From positions 62,001 through 126,000 of the forward strand of contig NZ_JAUFQO010000005.1 of the NCBI RefSeq assembly GCF_030409835.1: DNA of 64,000 bases, in the 5' to 3' direction. The position numbers were made by a program, and so were the translations under genes. The stretch comes from Lutimonas halocynthiae. Lineage in GTDB: Bacteria; Bacteroidota; Bacteroidia; Flavobacteriales; Flavobacteriaceae. This document shows, in pieces, positions 17,809-26,623 of the stretch. How positions within the stretch are numbered: the first letter of the stretch is position 1; each line of letters opens with the position of its first letter. Below the pieces are notes generated by a model. It was not told where the DNA came from, ran no database searches, and saw only the letters and a list, made by a program, of their open reading frames with translations.

Positions 17809-18228
17809 TTACTCGTATAAATACTTTTCACTTGGTTTCTCAGAAAGGTATTCTACTAGCTCCCACTCGAAATCTGCATTATCAAGAAAATACGCCCGTT
17901 TTCTATGTTTTTCTATTGGTGTATCAATACCTCTTCGGTAGCCATGATCAAGCAGTGTCTCTTCAATTTCTTGGAGCTTAGACACAACTAAAGCCATATG
18001 ATTTATGCCATAATTCTTATAAGGTTGAAGCCGTTTCTTTGGATCTGCATCTAGGTGTGGTTCTTGCAAAGCAAAATAATAATCTTCATTTCCGATATGT
18101 GCCCAGCGATAACTATTTGATGGCTTTTCATCTTTTCGCACCTCAAAGTCAGGGGCTACGATTTTGAGAAAACTAATCGCGGCATCAATATCCGGTACGG
18201 TGATATTTGCATGTTCAATTCTTGTCAT
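17809..18228 (-). CDS. VOC family protein (glyoxalase/bleomycin-resistance fold)
   Basis: This 139-residue protein has two beta-alpha-beta-beta-beta modules. The first begins with the typical RIEHANITVPDIDAAISFL. The second begins around NHMALVVSKLQEIEETL and ends with the Glu-containing strand FEWELVEYL. The conserved His and Glu positions suggest a metal site. The substrate may be a small electrophile or an antibiotic. It is on the minus strand, convergent with the epoxide-hydrolase gene (37-bp gap). Confidence 0.85.
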   Translation of the reverse strand: MTRIEHANITVPDIDAAISFLKIVAPDFEVRKDEKPSNSYRWAHIGNEDYYFALQEPHLDADPKKRLQPYKNYGINHMALVVSKLQEIEETLLDHGYRRGIDTPIEKHRKRAYFLDNADFEWELVEYLSEKPSEKYLYE

Positions 18229-18559
18229 TATATGTTTGCTTTGTTGTATTTACCTAATATAAAGCAATTTACCCTATGAGCAAAAAATGAGCGTAATAAA
18301 AAAAATATAAACTCAATATCGTGTTGTCTTAATGGCTCAGTTTGCATTTGTTCGGAACAACTTACGTGTGTACCTATTGTTCGATCCATTTTTAGTAAGT
18401 TAGTTGTATGCATTGACAACTGTTCTATTAACTATACTTAAGGATAACAGGCTAAATTGTAGTAAAACATTTTTGCTTTGGTTTTGGTATGCTTACTTTT
18501 ACAATAGAAGCAATTACAATTAGGATAGTAATAGACATAATAATTAAACCATAAAACTT
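18229..18559. other. Divergent spacer with inverted repeat
   Basis: This 331-bp spacer lies between divergent genes. It holds a perfect inverted repeat at 18402-18421. AT-rich sequence 5' of the small membrane gene includes TGGTATGCTTACTTTTAC, a possible but poor promoter. No coding frame was seen. Confidence 0.4.
18402..18421. repeat. Inverted repeat AGTTGT-N8-ACAACT
   Basis: AGTTGT (18402-18407) and ACAACT (18416-18421) pair exactly with an 8-bp spacer. It is related in sequence to the junction repeat at 10443-10463. Confidence 0.5.
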
Positions 18560-18745
18560 ATGAGCAATAAAAAAGGAAACTTGTTTCCATTCGTAATAAT
18601 AGTAATCGTTTTAGGAATGGGTATTTATAAGGAATTCGACTTTGAAAATTTTAAATTCGAAAAACCAGCCTTGGCTATTGTATATATTTTAACCTTTCTA
18701 ATGTCTGTTTTCTTTCTGGTTAAGAATTTTAAAGAAAATAAGTAA
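18560..18745 (+). CDS. Small two-helix membrane protein, 61 residues
   Basis: This 61-residue protein has two transmembrane helices (about 8-23 and 36-55) around a loop DFENFKFEKPALAI, and a basic tail. The loop resembles that of the 62-residue protein at 61523-61711 (N-hydrophobic-basic-F-E-x-P-x-L-x-I), so the two are probably one family. I know no function. Both stand alone next to unrelated genes. Confidence 0.6.
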   Translation: MSNKKGNLFPFVIIVIVLGMGIYKEFDFENFKFEKPALAIVYILTFLMSVFFLVKNFKENK

Positions 18746-18988
18746 AGATAACCGTTTGCAAATTCAGGAGTGGGTTCAAATATTTCTTTAAAGGAAAGTA
18801 TATAAATTCTACTCCTGCGATAACATATAAGTCATTGAATTTCATCACTCTATATTCGAGTTAATTAATTGTAATACCTTTCAAAAAAGGAACCAACTTT
18901 CTACTGTTGAGATGTCATTGTTTTCAACTAGTGCAATTAAAAAATAAAGTAGGTTTGGTAAATTAGAAGTACTAGTATAAAAAATCAA
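18746..18988. other. Intergenic spacer with hairpins
   Basis: AGGAGT pairs with ACTCCT about 40 bp later, and inside it TTTCTTTAAAGGAAA is a near palindrome. Together they could form a long stem after the small membrane gene. No T-run follows, so a terminator role is uncertain. The rest is AT-rich and without features. Confidence 0.35.
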
Positions 18989-20305
18989 ATGGAAAAGAAC
19001 AAGAAAAATTCGTTCACTAAATGGTTGGAGATACTTCAACAAGAAAGCTGGCAACTTGAACTATTGATTTCTGGTTTTGCTATTTTTTTACTGGCTGAAT
19101 CATATGATCCAGTGCGTAACCTGGATAATCAAATTAACCTATTGTTATCAGGAAGTGCTTATTATGCATTACTGTATATACCTTATCAAGTGATTTTGGG
19201 CGCGTGGTATGTTTTGATTATCAATCTTATACTACATGTTCTGTTACGTGGGCTGTGGATCAGCACTATAGGATTACGCTATGTGTCGGGTGATATTGAT
19301 TTTAACAAGCTAAATATCAGTCCTAAATTTGACCGTTTTCTTAGAAGCAAGATTGTGAGTTTCGATTTATATATCCAGCAACTGGAAAAATTGTGCAGCG
19401 CTGTATTTGGTTTTACTTTTCTTATCATTTTTATTCTAATTTCGGGAGGTCTTTATGTTGTTGGAATCTTTATAATGGCAATGGCTATGGAAGGGATAAG
19501 CACGACATTTGGAGATCTGTGGGTCTTGGTAATCGTACCTTTTTTATTATTATATCTGCTTGGAGGTTTTATTTATTTCCTTGATTTTATTACCCTTGGT
19601 TGGATAAAAAGACAAAAAGGAATTGCGAGAGTCTATTATCCTATTTATCGCTTTTTTAGCGTTATTACTTTGTCTTTTATCTATCGTCCGATATATTATA
19701 ATTTGTTGGACAATAAATACGGCCGTAATATTGTTTTATTTTTAATTCCTTACCTGATCGTTTTTACTTTAATTGCTTCATTAAACGTTAATACATATGC
19801 TTTTCTACCGAGAAATAGAACCTTACAATCGATAAGCAACGATTTTTATGATGATACGTCAGAAGGCAGGTCTTCTTATTCAGCAAGTATTTCTTCGAAG
19901 TTTATCAAAAACGGCTTTGTTCAGCTTTTCTTACCTTATGTGGCCCGTAATGATGATCAAGTTATTGAGGCTATTTGCCCTGACTTAAAACCAGCTAAAA
20001 CAGGTATCTTTTTCTTTGGCAATAATGATCCGTTACGAGACAACATGAATGCAGATTTGGCTTTAGATTGCCACGCCCAACGATTTAAAATTTATGTTAA
20101 TGATTCACTAATAAACGATCTTAAATATCGGTTCCATGAGCACCCTACTCGCAAAAATCTTGGATTACTGACTGTTCTGGATGTAGGATATCTGCCTCGC
20201 GGAGAACACGCAATTAAAATAAATGTAAAAGTCCTCGAAAGCAATAAGGGCAAAGACAGTTTGTTTTTTAGAGAATCAGTCATTATGCCTTTTTGGAAAG
20301 AATAA
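18989..20305 (+). CDS. Polytopic membrane protein with soluble C-terminal domain, unknown
   Basis: This 438-residue protein is not recognised as a named family. About six hydrophobic segments (near 25-37, 50-90, 130-165, 172-200, 246-265) are followed by a periplasmic-type domain of some 160 residues. That domain includes ARNDDQVIEAICPDLKP and two Cys residues (C329 in AICPDL and C356 in ALDCHA, approximate) that could form a disulfide. The C-terminal part ends in beta-rich sequence KINVKVLES. It is monocistronic. It may be a sensor or envelope protein, but nothing in the neighbourhood decides. Confidence 0.7.
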   Translation: MEKNKKNSFTKWLEILQQESWQLELLISGFAIFLLAESYDPVRNLDNQINLLLSGSAYYALLYIPYQVILGAWYVLIINLILHVLLRGLWISTIGLRYVSGDIDFNKLNISPKFDRFLRSKIVSFDLYIQQLEKLCSAVFGFTFLIIFILISGGLYVVGIFIMAMAMEGISTTFGDLWVLVIVPFLLLYLLGGFIYFLDFITLGWIKRQKGIARVYYPIYRFFSVITLSFIYRPIYYNLLDNKYGRNIVLFLIPYLIVFTLIASLNVNTYAFLPRNRTLQSISNDFYDDTSEGRSSYSASISSKFIKNGFVQLFLPYVARNDDQVIEAICPDLKPAKTGIFFFGNNDPLRDNMNADLALDCHAQRFKIYVNDSLINDLKYRFHEHPTRKNLGLLTVLDVGYLPRGEHAIKINVKVLESNKGKDSLFFRESVIMPFWKE

Positions 20306-20468
20306 CTGAGGCTAACAGCGTTTAAATAAAGGTCTAGATTGAAAAACCTACAGATTTTCCTCTGTTTTGTTTTCTTTTAGTATTTTCGCAGCTAAAGCCA
20401 TACAACCAAACATGAACAAACCATTGTGGCCAACTAGATTAAAATGCTACTTAATAATTAAGAACATT

Positions 20469-20999
20469 ATGGGATACAGAAAAACGCTTCTTCTAAGCAT
20501 CATATTATCTTTATTTTTAATCAATAGTGATATCTACGGTCAAAGCAAGAGCAAAGAAGAATTAGGAAACTCACTCGTACAAAGTATTTTAAGCAATAAC
20601 TTAGACAGTTATAAAGCTCTTTTGTTGCCTAAGAATGAAGTTTTGAAATTGAAGGAAAGTATTGATTTGGAAAATATTGATATAGAAGAGCGAGATTCAT
20701 TAATGGCCCAATATGACAGTGCATATGATAATATGATTATCCCTCGATACGAAAAAAACTTTTGGGAAATTGTAAACCTGAATGAAGTCAATAAAATAGA
20801 TTGGAGTAATTTGAATTTTATAATTTTATATAAGGATTCATCAAAAGAGGAGGAATATATTCCCTTTTTTATTCATACAAAATTGAGCAACTCAGATTAT
20901 AATCACTTTTATTTCGGTGCAGTGAGATATAAAGGAGAGTGGTATTTAGAAGGAAAAATGGAAATCACGAAGGATGAGAAATATGCTCCCAATGATTGA
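20469..20999 (+). CDS. Secreted protein of unknown function
   Basis: The protein has 176 residues. Starting at ATG 20469 gives a good signal peptide (MGYRKTLLLSIILSLFLIN..., cleavage before Q25). Longer starts do not. The mature part is acidic and helix-rich at first (SKEELGNSLVQSILSNNLDSY). It then has a strand-rich C-terminal half ending in FGAVRYKGEWYLEGKM, a pattern seen in NTF2-like or lipoprotein-associated folds. I do not recognise the family. Confidence 0.65.
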   Translation: MGYRKTLLLSIILSLFLINSDIYGQSKSKEELGNSLVQSILSNNLDSYKALLLPKNEVLKLKESIDLENIDIEERDSLMAQYDSAYDNMIIPRYEKNFWEIVNLNEVNKIDWSNLNFIILYKDSSKEEEYIPFFIHTKLSNSDYNHFYFGAVRYKGEWYLEGKMEITKDEKYAPND

Positions 21000-21033
21000 A
21001 TAGATAAAATAAAAAATCAATAAACTACCTGCA

Positions 21034-21044
21034 GCAACCGTTGC
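21034..21044. repeat. Junction palindrome GCAAC-C-GTTGC
   Basis: An 11-bp palindrome with a central unpaired C lies 38 bp before the next start, followed by GAGCAATAGCTTC. It shares its arms with the repeats at 10443-10463 and the 5' edge of the junction at 161-327 (CTGTTGCGAACAATG). Confidence 0.5.
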
Positions 21045-21082
21045 GAGCAATAGCTTCAATTCACAACACATACTCAAATAAA

Positions 21083-21406
21083 ATGAAATTAAACACTGTT
21101 CTTGGTCAGTTACGTATTCTTGCTATATTAGAAGGAATCTCATATCTTTTATTACTCCCAACCGTAATACTTAAATACAAATTTGAGATGGGCCTGCCGA
21201 ATAAGATCGTAGGAAGTATTCACGGTTTGTTGTTCATCTTATATAGTATTTGGGTGATCTATTATGCCGTGAAAAAGAAATGGCCACTCATAAAAACACT
21301 GATCTGTCTGGCAGCATCTTTATTGCCTTTTGCAACATTCGTGGTGGACCATAGAATTCTTAAAATTGAAGAGGAGAATGAATTAGTGGCTGCCCCGAGC
21401 AAATAG
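21083..21406 (+). CDS. DUF3817 domain membrane protein
   Basis: This 107-residue protein matches the DUF3817 (YdzA-like) layout: a first segment LRILAILEGISYLLLL, the conserved loop KYKFEMGLPNKIVGSIHG, and two more helices ending ATFVVDHRIL. I chose ATG 21083 because the 14 residues upstream would be encoded by the junction repeat. The family is small, membrane-bound and functionally unknown. Confidence 0.8.
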   Translation: MKLNTVLGQLRILAILEGISYLLLLPTVILKYKFEMGLPNKIVGSIHGLLFILYSIWVIYYAVKKKWPLIKTLICLAASLLPFATFVVDHRILKIEEENELVAAPSK

Positions 21407-21507
21407 TTGATTTCTTTTTCTCGCTCTTGTATTTTATGCTGTTTTAATTATGATCATAGCGCTGCTTCCTCAGATGAGATGTTTATATATGAAGAAAAAT
21501 TCTTTAG

Positions 21508-21639
21508 AAGAATAAGAACAGTTTGATACGTCAGCTATATTTTGTTGAAGACGAGAAGGCGTATATTCACAATATGAAAGCAAAATTAAACCTTTATCAA
21601 AAGAATCATTTTACAAAACTAAAAGTGGCATTATGCTAA
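21508..21639 (+). pseudogene. Possible coding remnant, 43 codons
   Basis: After a TAG at 21505 a frame without a start stays open for 43 codons and reads plausibly (SLIRQLYFVEDEKAYIHNMK, LNLYQKNHFTKLKVALC). It runs 7 bp into the start of the next gene. It could be a gene tail like those at 904 and 5870, or chance. An internal ATG is available but unsupported. Confidence 0.25.
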
Positions 21640-21995
21640 CAGACATCAATCCGAAATTACCAATGCGTGACAAAAAGGTTACGAGAGAATTTTACATAAA
21701 AAAGTTGGGTTTCAATCAATTAGGAAGTACCGACTATGATGGCTATTTGATGATAGAAAAAGATAGAATTCAAATTCATTTCTTTGAATATAAAGAGCTT
21801 GACCCTAAGGAAAACTACGGACAGGTTTATATTCGAACGGATAATATTGACGATTTTTACCAATCATTATTAGATAAGAAAACACGAATACACCCTAACG
21901 GACCACTTGAAATTAAATCTTGGGGACAAAAAGAATTTTCTATACTCGACCCGGATAATAATCTGTTGACATTTGGACAAAGTATTGCTGATTAA
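21633..21995 (+). CDS. Bleomycin resistance-like VOC protein
   Basis: This 120-residue single VOC unit is of the bleomycin-binding type. It has PKLPMRDKKVTREFYIKKLGF at the N-terminus, a Q-I-H-F-F-E-Y strand, and a C-terminal WGQKEFSILDPDNNLLTFGQ motif. Such proteins bind bleomycin-like glycopeptides and block them, and act as dimers. Cassette arrays often carry this family. It is a single gene with a GTTGTTGCAGGC junction string just after the stop. Confidence 0.87.
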   Translation: MLTDINPKLPMRDKKVTREFYIKKLGFNQLGSTDYDGYLMIEKDRIQIHFFEYKELDPKENYGQVYIRTDNIDDFYQSLLDKKTRIHPNGPLEIKSWGQKEFSILDPDNNLLTFGQSIAD

Positions 21996-22062
21996 GTAGT
22001 TGTTGCAGGCTACTTTTCACGCAAGCTGTTTAAGCAATTTGATAAAGTGGACTACACTAAAT

Positions 22063-22087
22063 AAATTGATGAAAAATAAATCAATTT
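22063..22087 (+). terminator. Weak AT hairpin after the VOC gene
   Basis: AAATTGAT (22063-22070) pairs exactly with ATCAATTT (22080-22087), followed by GTTTTG. The all-AT stem is weak. It could end transcription of the VOC gene or simply be AT-rich sequence. Confidence 0.35.
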
Positions 22088-22189
22088 GTTTTGTATTAAA
22101 ACTTTTATCTATTAGTCCAAAAATCCTTATTTTCAAATCATTAAAAATCACATCTTAAATTTCCAATTAAACCTTTTTAATATTTAACG

Positions 22190-23263
22190 ATGACCAATGC
22201 AAATTCAAAAATAACTTTCGATTGTGGGGCGATGATGAAAAACAGGTTTATGTTGGCTCCATTAACGAATCAACAGAGCCATGACAACGGTCAACTTTCT
22301 AATGATGAACTAAAATGGCTCACTATGAGAGCAGAGGGCGGGTTTGGTTTGGTAATGACTTGTGCCTCTCATGTTCAGGAAATTGGAAAGGGATTCGCTG
22401 GTCAATTAGGTATTTTTAGTGATCGCTTAATTGATGGGCATATAAAATTAACAAACAATATTAAAGATCAGGGAAGTTTGGCGGTTATTCAGTTACACCA
22501 TGCAGGAATGCGCAGTCCGTCTGAATTGATAAATGAAAAGCCAGTTTGCCCTTCTGATAATGAGAAAACCAATGCACGTGGTCTTACCTTAGAAGAAGTT
22601 GTGCAGCTTAGAGAAGATTTTATTACAGCAGCTATTCGCGCGAAAAAATGTGGTTATAATGGTGTTGAAGTTCATGGTGCTCACGGTTATATTTTAACTC
22701 AATTTTTAAGCTCAGAAATAAATAAAAGAACAGATCATTATGGAGGTTCATTAGTAAACAGGTCTCGACTGCTATTTGAAATAGTTGATGGAATTAGAGA
22801 AAAATGTGGTGAGGAATTTTTACTTGGAGTTCGATTGTCTCCCGAAAGATTTGGAATGGATATTGAAGAGGTGAGATCGGTTTGTCAGCGCTTAATTAAT
22901 GCAGGAAATATTGACTTTTTGGACATATCCTTATGGGATAGCTTTAAAATTCCGAACGAAGAGAAATATCAAAATATGACTTTATTAGAACACTTTAGTA
23001 ATCTAGATTTTAAAAAGGTGAAGTGGACCGTTGCCGGAAAAATAAGTAACGCTGTTGATGTGCAAAATATCTTGGATGCTGGAGTAGATTTTGTGTCAAT
23101 CGGAACTTCAGCAATATTACACCACGATTTTCCAAAACTGGTTATAGAAAATCCTGATTTTAGTCCAATTGCAATTCCGGTTTCAGAAGCGCATCTTAAA
23201 AAAGAAGGCTTAGGAAAAAACTTTGTAGCGTATTTAAAAAGATGGCCGGAATTTGTAAAATAA
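22190..23263 (+). CDS. NADH:flavin oxidoreductase (Old Yellow Enzyme family)
   Basis: This 357-residue TIM-barrel flavoprotein has APLTNQQSHDNGQLS near the N-terminus. The active-site region is QLHHAGMRSP, and the substrate-binding V-H-G-A-H-G-Y-I-L motif is followed by FLSSEINKRTDHYGGS and the FMN-binding VGVRLSPE/AGKI segments. No FeS or second flavin domain follows, so it is the short xenobiotic-reductase type. It reduces activated C=C bonds or nitro compounds with NAD(P)H. It is monocistronic. Confidence 0.9.
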   Translation: MTNANSKITFDCGAMMKNRFMLAPLTNQQSHDNGQLSNDELKWLTMRAEGGFGLVMTCASHVQEIGKGFAGQLGIFSDRLIDGHIKLTNNIKDQGSLAVIQLHHAGMRSPSELINEKPVCPSDNEKTNARGLTLEEVVQLREDFITAAIRAKKCGYNGVEVHGAHGYILTQFLSSEINKRTDHYGGSLVNRSRLLFEIVDGIREKCGEEFLLGVRLSPERFGMDIEEVRSVCQRLINAGNIDFLDISLWDSFKIPNEEKYQNMTLLEHFSNLDFKKVKWTVAGKISNAVDVQNILDAGVDFVSIGTSAILHHDFPKLVIENPDFSPIAIPVSEAHLKKEGLGKNFVAYLKRWPEFVK

Positions 23264-23317
23264 CAGTTTCACAAAACATTGTTAACTGAATTTTGCTATT
23301 TTTTATTAAATTTTAGA

Positions 23318-23842
23318 ATGGATTATATTAGGATAAAAAATACTTTAGACAAGTATTTTACTGAAGCATGGGACTTATATGAAAACGCATTTCCTCTTGA
23401 GGAGAGGAGGTTAATAGATGCTCAGGTAAATGTATTTAAGAATTCAAACTATCATTTTGATGTCATAATTGAAGACGGAAAATTTATTGGTTTTTTATTA
23501 TGGTGGGAGTTTGATAAATTGATATTTATAGAATATTTTGCCACAGCTGAAAGCATAAGAAACAAGGGCTTTGGAAAACTTATTATAGAAGATTTTTTAA
23601 TAAGAAGTCAGAAGCCAATCATACTAGAAGTAGAGCTGCCAGATTCAAGTATAAGAAAGCGCAGGATTGAATTTTACAAGAGATTGGGTTTTTATTTAAA
23701 TCCGCATTTTTATGAAATTCAACCTGTACATGAAGGTTTTTCGGCTTTAGAATTCCTAATCATGTCTTTTCCCTATGCTATTTCTGAAAGGGATGTCAGA
23801 AATTTTGTTGAAAAATGTCATCCTATCATTTTTAAAGATTAA
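23318..23842 (+). CDS. GNAT family N-acetyltransferase
   Basis: This 174-residue protein has the acetyl-CoA site as a modified R-x-x-G-x-G/A loop (SIRNKGFGKLIIEDFL). The family's C-terminal YKRLGFY motif is present. The start at ATG 23318 is preferred over a TTG 39 bp upstream, because the family begins near YIRIKNTLD. The substrate is unknown. Confidence 0.82.
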   Translation: MDYIRIKNTLDKYFTEAWDLYENAFPLEERRLIDAQVNVFKNSNYHFDVIIEDGKFIGFLLWWEFDKLIFIEYFATAESIRNKGFGKLIIEDFLIRSQKPIILEVELPDSSIRKRRIEFYKRLGFYLNPHFYEIQPVHEGFSALEFLIMSFPYAISERDVRNFVEKCHPIIFKD

Positions 23843-23898
23843 ATGATATTTCGACATAATTACTTTCCATTCGCAATTCATAGATTATGAATTAATTG

Positions 23899-23906
23899 TA
23901 CCTTTG
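23899..23906 (+). promoter_or_regulatory. -7 box TACCTTTG
   Basis: TACCTTTG (TAnnTTTG) lies 50 bp before ATG 23956. A CAATTC/GAATTG pair flanks the region loosely. No clear -33 TTG was found. Confidence 0.45.
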
Positions 23907-23955
23907 TAGCATTCTAATTAGGTATATTCCGCTTTACGATTTACTATTATATTAC

Positions 23956-24774
23956 ATGTCCAAATTACCAAAAGAGCATAAATTTGTTGATCTTTCGGAT
24001 TATGGAAGACCAATAGCTAAGGTTATTGCGAACTCACTTAAGAATACTTCTTTCACTCCTGTTCACGTTACAATTGGATTTATAATATCTGGCCTCGTTG
24101 CTATTTATTTTATTGTTCATGGTCATTATTGGCTGGCTGCATTCTTTTTGATTTTTAAGTCTATTTTAGACGCTGCAGATGGTGAATTGGCTCGTGTAAA
24201 ACAAAAACCATCTTATACTGGGCGTTATTTAGATTCTGTAGCAGACATTTTATTAAATGCTTCAATTTTTATTTCCATATGGTATATTACCGATACAAGT
24301 ATTTGGATATGCCTTTTAGCATTCTTCGGCTTGCAACTACAAGGCACCCTTTACAATTACTACTATGTTATTTTAAGAAATAAATTTGATGGCGATACGA
24401 CTAGTCGTGTGTTCGAAGACAAAACACCAATTGCCTTAGAAGGAGAAAAACAAAAGCATGTGAATATCCTTTTTGGGTTGTATAAACTGTTTTATGGCCC
24501 TTTTGACAAGATCATTTATGCCCTTGATAGGAATGCAGATAAAGGCCAAGTAATGCCAAATTGGTTGATGACATGTGTTTCTACCTTTGGTCTGGGTTTC
24601 CAATTGCTCATTATTGCAGTGATGCTTGTATTAGGCTTAAAAGCCTTTATTCTACCTTTCTTTTTAGTTTATACAGTCATGGTTTTTGTTTTTATTGGTA
24701 TTAGAAAGTTTTTCTATCAAGAACTTAAAGAGGATGGTCCTAAACAAACCACAACACTCTATAAACGGAATTAA
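23956..24774 (+). CDS. CDP-alcohol phosphatidyltransferase
   Basis: This 272-residue membrane enzyme carries the full CDP-OH-P motif D72-x-x-D75-G-x-x-A-R ... G-x-x-x-D93-x-x-x-D97. It joins an alcohol (inositol, glycerol phosphate, choline or similar) to CDP-diacylglycerol or CDP-activated compounds. About six hydrophobic segments are seen. The start at ATG 23956 agrees with family length. A glycosyl hydrolase-like gene follows after 48 bp, so they may be co-transcribed. The alcohol substrate is unknown. Confidence 0.88.
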   Translation: MSKLPKEHKFVDLSDYGRPIAKVIANSLKNTSFTPVHVTIGFIISGLVAIYFIVHGHYWLAAFFLIFKSILDAADGELARVKQKPSYTGRYLDSVADILLNASIFISIWYITDTSIWICLLAFFGLQLQGTLYNYYYVILRNKFDGDTTSRVFEDKTPIALEGEKQKHVNILFGLYKLFYGPFDKIIYALDRNADKGQVMPNWLMTCVSTFGLGFQLLIIAVMLVLGLKAFILPFFLVYTVMVFVFIGIRKFFYQELKEDGPKQTTTLYKRN

Positions 24775-24822
24775 AACGACTGCTTATACCCAACCCTAAT
24801 GTACCACCCTAAAAAAAAGTAT

Positions 24823-26472
24823 ATGAAACGAAATTTAGCATTAACAATCATTCTATTTCACGTTTTAGTTTTCTTCGGATATTCACAATCGAAAACGAAA
24901 ATAGAACTAAAAGACAATTGGTATCATCTTAATGGACAAAAGTTCTTCATTAAAGCAATCGGATATGAAATAGGCGCTCGTCCTGGACAACATCCTTATG
25001 AAGATGCAAAGAAAGATGACCTTGAATTAATGAAATTTGATCTGGAAAACATTAAAAAAGGTGGTTACAATACTATTAGAACCTGGAGTCAGTATTCTGA
25101 AGCTCAATTGAAACTTGTTCAGGAATCGGGTTTAAAACTTATCATGGGTATTGACATTAAACCTGACGAAGATTATGGAGACCCTCAGTTTATAAAAGAA
25201 AGCGAGATAGAGCTGAAAAGAGTTTTGAATTATGCAAAAAAATATGATTGTATTATTACTTATCTGGTTATCAATGAACCTCAAACCGATCATATCCATA
25301 GTGTTACAGGTAAGGCGTTTGTTGATCTGATGGAAACTCTGATAAATATAATCCATGACGGGCACCCTGGAATTCCGGTAACGCTTTCAGCCAATGCTAT
25401 GATTAGCGATTATATGGATGAAAGTATATTTGACGTGTATGCTTACAATTGTTATGACCATAACGAGGGTCAGACTGCTACCATGGGTTTTAAAGATTAT
25501 ATCAAGGGCTTGAGTGAATTAAACGGACTGGACAAACCTTTTATAACTACTGAATTTGGGTATTCAGTTTCACCTAGTGGCGGAAATGGCCGCTATGGTT
25601 CAAATACGCTTAAACAACAAAGCGACGGGCTTATCTCGAATTACCGAGACCTTATTGATGCCGGCGCCGTAGGTATGTGCCCGTTTTATTATGCCGATGG
25701 CTGGTGGAAAGGTGGCGAAAAAAGTGATCATAGTTTAGAGCAACCAGAGGAATGGTTTGGTTTCTGGGGCTATAGTGATTTGAACGACAAATACGGTTCT
25801 CCTCGTCCGGTTTGGTTTGCAATGCGAGATTATATGAAAGGGTTGATTATAAGCCCAAAAAACAAATCGATGCACACCAATACGATACTACCTATAGAGC
25901 TATATAATGATAAGGATGTAAAAAAAGTTGTTGTAAGATATCGTGATAAAATTATCTATTCAAAAAATATAACAAAGGAAGGATATTTTGCCGACCAATT
26001 GACAATTGACCCGGTTGGCATAGAAGATATGGAACTTGCTTTCGAATTTTACGATAAAGATGATCAAATCATTAAAAACGAATCTATCAATATACTGGCC
26101 TCAAAAACAGCTTTCGAATTACCTGTATTAACCATTGAAGTGACGCCTGGAAAAGATTTAAATGAAGGAAAAATAGCGAAGATCAAAACTAAAATAGAGA
26201 CCAATGAAAATTTTAAATTGGTTGGAGATTTGAAAGTAAGTTATAACACACACCTTGGCTGGGCAATAGGACCACATGCATCAGTTTCTATTATTGACCA
26301 ACTGGATAAAAAGACTATTACTTCTGAAAATTCCTTTGACATCCCTGATAATTGTTGGATAGTTAATGCTTCTGCAGGAATTTCAGTTCAGTATGGTAAG
26401 TTTATTTTTAAAATTCACGACCAGAAAATAGTTTATAGAGGTGATTGGGCAAAAGAAGTTGGTCGGAAATAA
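24823..26472 (+). CDS. Secreted glycoside hydrolase-like protein (GH5/GH2 TIM-barrel type)
   Basis: The protein has 549 residues with a signal peptide (about 1-21, MKRNLALTIILFHVLVFFGY). A TIM-barrel catalytic domain spans about 30-350. The probable acid/base is E152 in VINEPQTDH and the nucleophile E244 in ITTEFGYS, as in clan GH-A (GH2/GH5). The rest (about 360-549) is beta-rich and looks like immunoglobulin-type modules. It cuts beta-linked glycans. The sugar is not predictable. A hairpin terminator lies 15 bp after the stop. Confidence 0.82.
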   Translation: MKRNLALTIILFHVLVFFGYSQSKTKIELKDNWYHLNGQKFFIKAIGYEIGARPGQHPYEDAKKDDLELMKFDLENIKKGGYNTIRTWSQYSEAQLKLVQESGLKLIMGIDIKPDEDYGDPQFIKESEIELKRVLNYAKKYDCIITYLVINEPQTDHIHSVTGKAFVDLMETLINIIHDGHPGIPVTLSANAMISDYMDESIFDVYAYNCYDHNEGQTATMGFKDYIKGLSELNGLDKPFITTEFGYSVSPSGGNGRYGSNTLKQQSDGLISNYRDLIDAGAVGMCPFYYADGWWKGGEKSDHSLEQPEEWFGFWGYSDLNDKYGSPRPVWFAMRDYMKGLIISPKNKSMHTNTILPIELYNDKDVKKVVVRYRDKIIYSKNITKEGYFADQLTIDPVGIEDMELAFEFYDKDDQIIKNESINILASKTAFELPVLTIEVTPGKDLNEGKIAKIKTKIETNENFKLVGDLKVSYNTHLGWAIGPHASVSIIDQLDKKTITSENSFDIPDNCWIVNASAGISVQYGKFIFKIHDQKIVYRGDWAKEVGRK

Positions 26473-26486
26473 GGCGGTACAGTGAA

Positions 26487-26508
26487 AGGAGCGTAGTTCA
26501 TTGCTCCT
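26487..26508 (+). terminator. Probable terminator after the glycoside hydrolase
   Basis: AGGAGC (26487-26492) pairs with GCTCCT (26503-26508), with a 10-nt loop, followed by AAATTTTAT. The stem is short (6 bp), so strength is moderate. Confidence 0.55.
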
Positions 26509-26558
26509 AAATTTTATATCGGAAATTCCTTACACTATTACTATCTTGGATTCTTAAA

Positions 26559-26586
26559 TTGTGAAATCTCACGGATTTTCTCACAA
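26559..26586. repeat. Hairpin with TCACG loop, copy 2
   Basis: TTGTGA (26559-26564) pairs with TCACAA (26581-26586), and inside it AATC pairs with GATT around a TCACG loop. The core GAAATC-TCACG-GATTTTC matches the hairpin at 6079-6098. It lies before an acetyltransferase gene. Confidence 0.55.
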
Positions 26587-26623
26587 CTGAACCTTACAAA
26601 CGCGCTGTATACAAGTTAATAAA

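Noticed and set aside
20367-20468. Upstream start of the secreted protein at 20469
   Set aside because: The region looks like junction DNA, and only the later ATG gives a signal peptide.
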